Below the pieces are notes generated by a model. That model did not search any database. It was given only the letters and a program-made list of their open reading frames with translations, and was not told where the DNA came from. Positions 32,383 to 33,209 of a stretch of DNA of 33,209 bases are shown one piece after another. Both the position numbers and the translations under genes were made by a program. Origin of the DNA: Candidatus Vogelbacteria bacterium (GTDB lineage: Bacteria > Patescibacteriota > Minisyncoccia > Phycocordibacterales > XYD1-FULL-46-19); NCBI GenBank assembly GCA_023267075.1, contig JAHFNY010000005.1:1-33209 (forward strand), written 5' to 3'. Position 1 is the stretch's first letter; every line of letters begins with the position of its first letter.

Positions 32383-32880
32383 CTATCTTTCTAGAATAAC
32401 ATAACTGAAAGGAGGATCATGCTCAAAGTGGTTCTCCTTTTTTGTTTCTTTTTTAAAATCAGAATAATCAGGGAAAAAGGTGTCAGCTTCAAAATTGCCA
32501 TTGACTAACGTTAAATATAAGCGGTCGGCTAATGGTAAAAATTGAGTATAAATTTGACCTCCACCAATAACAAATATTTCTTCCTTGCCAGGACTATTAG
32601 CACTTATTTTAAGAGCTTCTTCTAAACTATGACAAACAAAAATATTATTATCATTTCGTTTCAGAGTTTTGCTGATTACGATATTTGTTCGATTTGATAG
32701 GGGGTGACCGATAGATTCGTAAGTTTTACGACCCATAATGATTGGGTGGCCGTTAGTCAAATTTTTAAAACGCGGAAGATCTCCGGTGAGTTTCCAAAGA
32801 AGTTTGTTTTTTAGACCAATTCCCCGAGTTTGGGTGTTGATCGCTGCTATTAAACTTATTATTGTTTTTTTTGTCAATTT
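32383..32880 (-). CDS. folA: Dihydrofolate reductase; true start probably near 32880 (TTG), not 32955
   Basis: IISLIAAINTQTRGIGLKNKLLWKLTGDLPRFK, PIIMGRKTYESIG, EEIFVIGGGQIYTQFLPLADRLYLT. Confidence 0.9.
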   Translation of the reverse strand, partial: KLTKKTIISLIAAINTQTRGIGLKNKLLWKLTGDLPRFKNLTNGHPIIMGRKTYESIGHPLSNRTNIVISKTLKRNDNNIFVCHSLEEALKISANSPGKEEIFVIGGGQIYTQFLPLADRLYLTLVNGNFEADTFFPDYSDFKKETKKENHFEHDPPFSYVILER

Positions 32881-32926
32881 ATTTGTTTTTCTTTCAAAAT
32901 ATGATCTATGATATAGTAGTTCAAAC

Positions 32927-33209
32927 ATGGTAAATATAAAAGATAAGATAGTCAAGAATTATGAAGATCTAAGAGCTAAGGTTTTGGCCCATAAAACTTT
33001 GGGGCACAAGGTCGTTTGTACTATTGGCTCTTGGGACATGCTCCATATTGGCCACTTACGTTACTTAAACTCTGCTAGAGAAAAGGGGGACGTACTGGTG
33101 GTGGGAGTAGATAGTGATCGCGGGATTAAGTCGTACAAAGGACCGAAGCGACCAATTATTCCTGAAATAGAGAGAATGGAAATGTTGTGTTATCAAAATT
33201 GCGTTAACT
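32927..33209 (+). CDS. Nucleotidyltransferase (RfaE C-terminal / cytidylyltransferase-like), 3' end outside the window
   Basis: Translation MVNIKDKIVKNYEDLRAKVLAHKTLGHKVVCTIGSWDMLHIGHLRYLNSAREKGDVLVVGVDSD; HIGH motif. Confidence 0.85.
   Translation, partial: MVNIKDKIVKNYEDLRAKVLAHKTLGHKVVCTIGSWDMLHIGHLRYLNSAREKGDVLVVGVDSDRGIKSYKGPKRPIIPEIERMEMLCYQNCVN

Noticed and set aside
32881-32955. N-terminal extension of DHFR as listed in the ORF track
   Set aside because: It overlaps the divergent nucleotidyltransferase start and lies before the conserved IISLIAAI start of the fold; a TTG start near 32880 is more likely.

Overview
The window looks like chromosome from a Candidate Phyla Radiation (Patescibacteria/Parcubacteria-like) bacterium. 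This is inferred from protein style, very compact genes, the PilM/N/O cluster and many short lineage-type hypotheticals; taxonomy cannot be proven without a search. The backbone carries housekeeping genes (fpg/mutM, murE-like, ruvA, rpsT, ruvX, pilMNO, rluA-like, rplS, secE, nusG, rplK, DHFR) and six tRNA genes (Arg-GCG, Ser-TGA, Arg-TCT, Val-TAC, Leu-GAG, His-GTG). Inserted at tRNA-His is a mobile island of about 9.2 kb (about 16.07-25.3 kb). It has a large serine recombinase whose C-terminal codons are antisense to the tRNA, a replication-type ATPase, small MGE hypotheticals, and a copper-handling cassette. The cassette contains a CsoR-family repressor behind an operator-promoter that predicts a leaderless mRNA, a Met-rich secreted protein, a CPH-type P1B ATPase, a DUF1573 protein, small membrane proteins and a CcdA-like gene truncated at the right end. 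Other points of interest: a 20-bp perfect palindrome splitting a duplicated tRNA-Val 5' fragment, a nested palindrome at the 3' end of an rluA-like CDS, a solitary radical SAM gene, a translationally coupled ATP-grasp/phosphatase pair, three look-alike monocistronic small-protein genes, and an unexplained repeat-rich non-coding segment (about 25.3-25.65 kb) at the right edge of the island.
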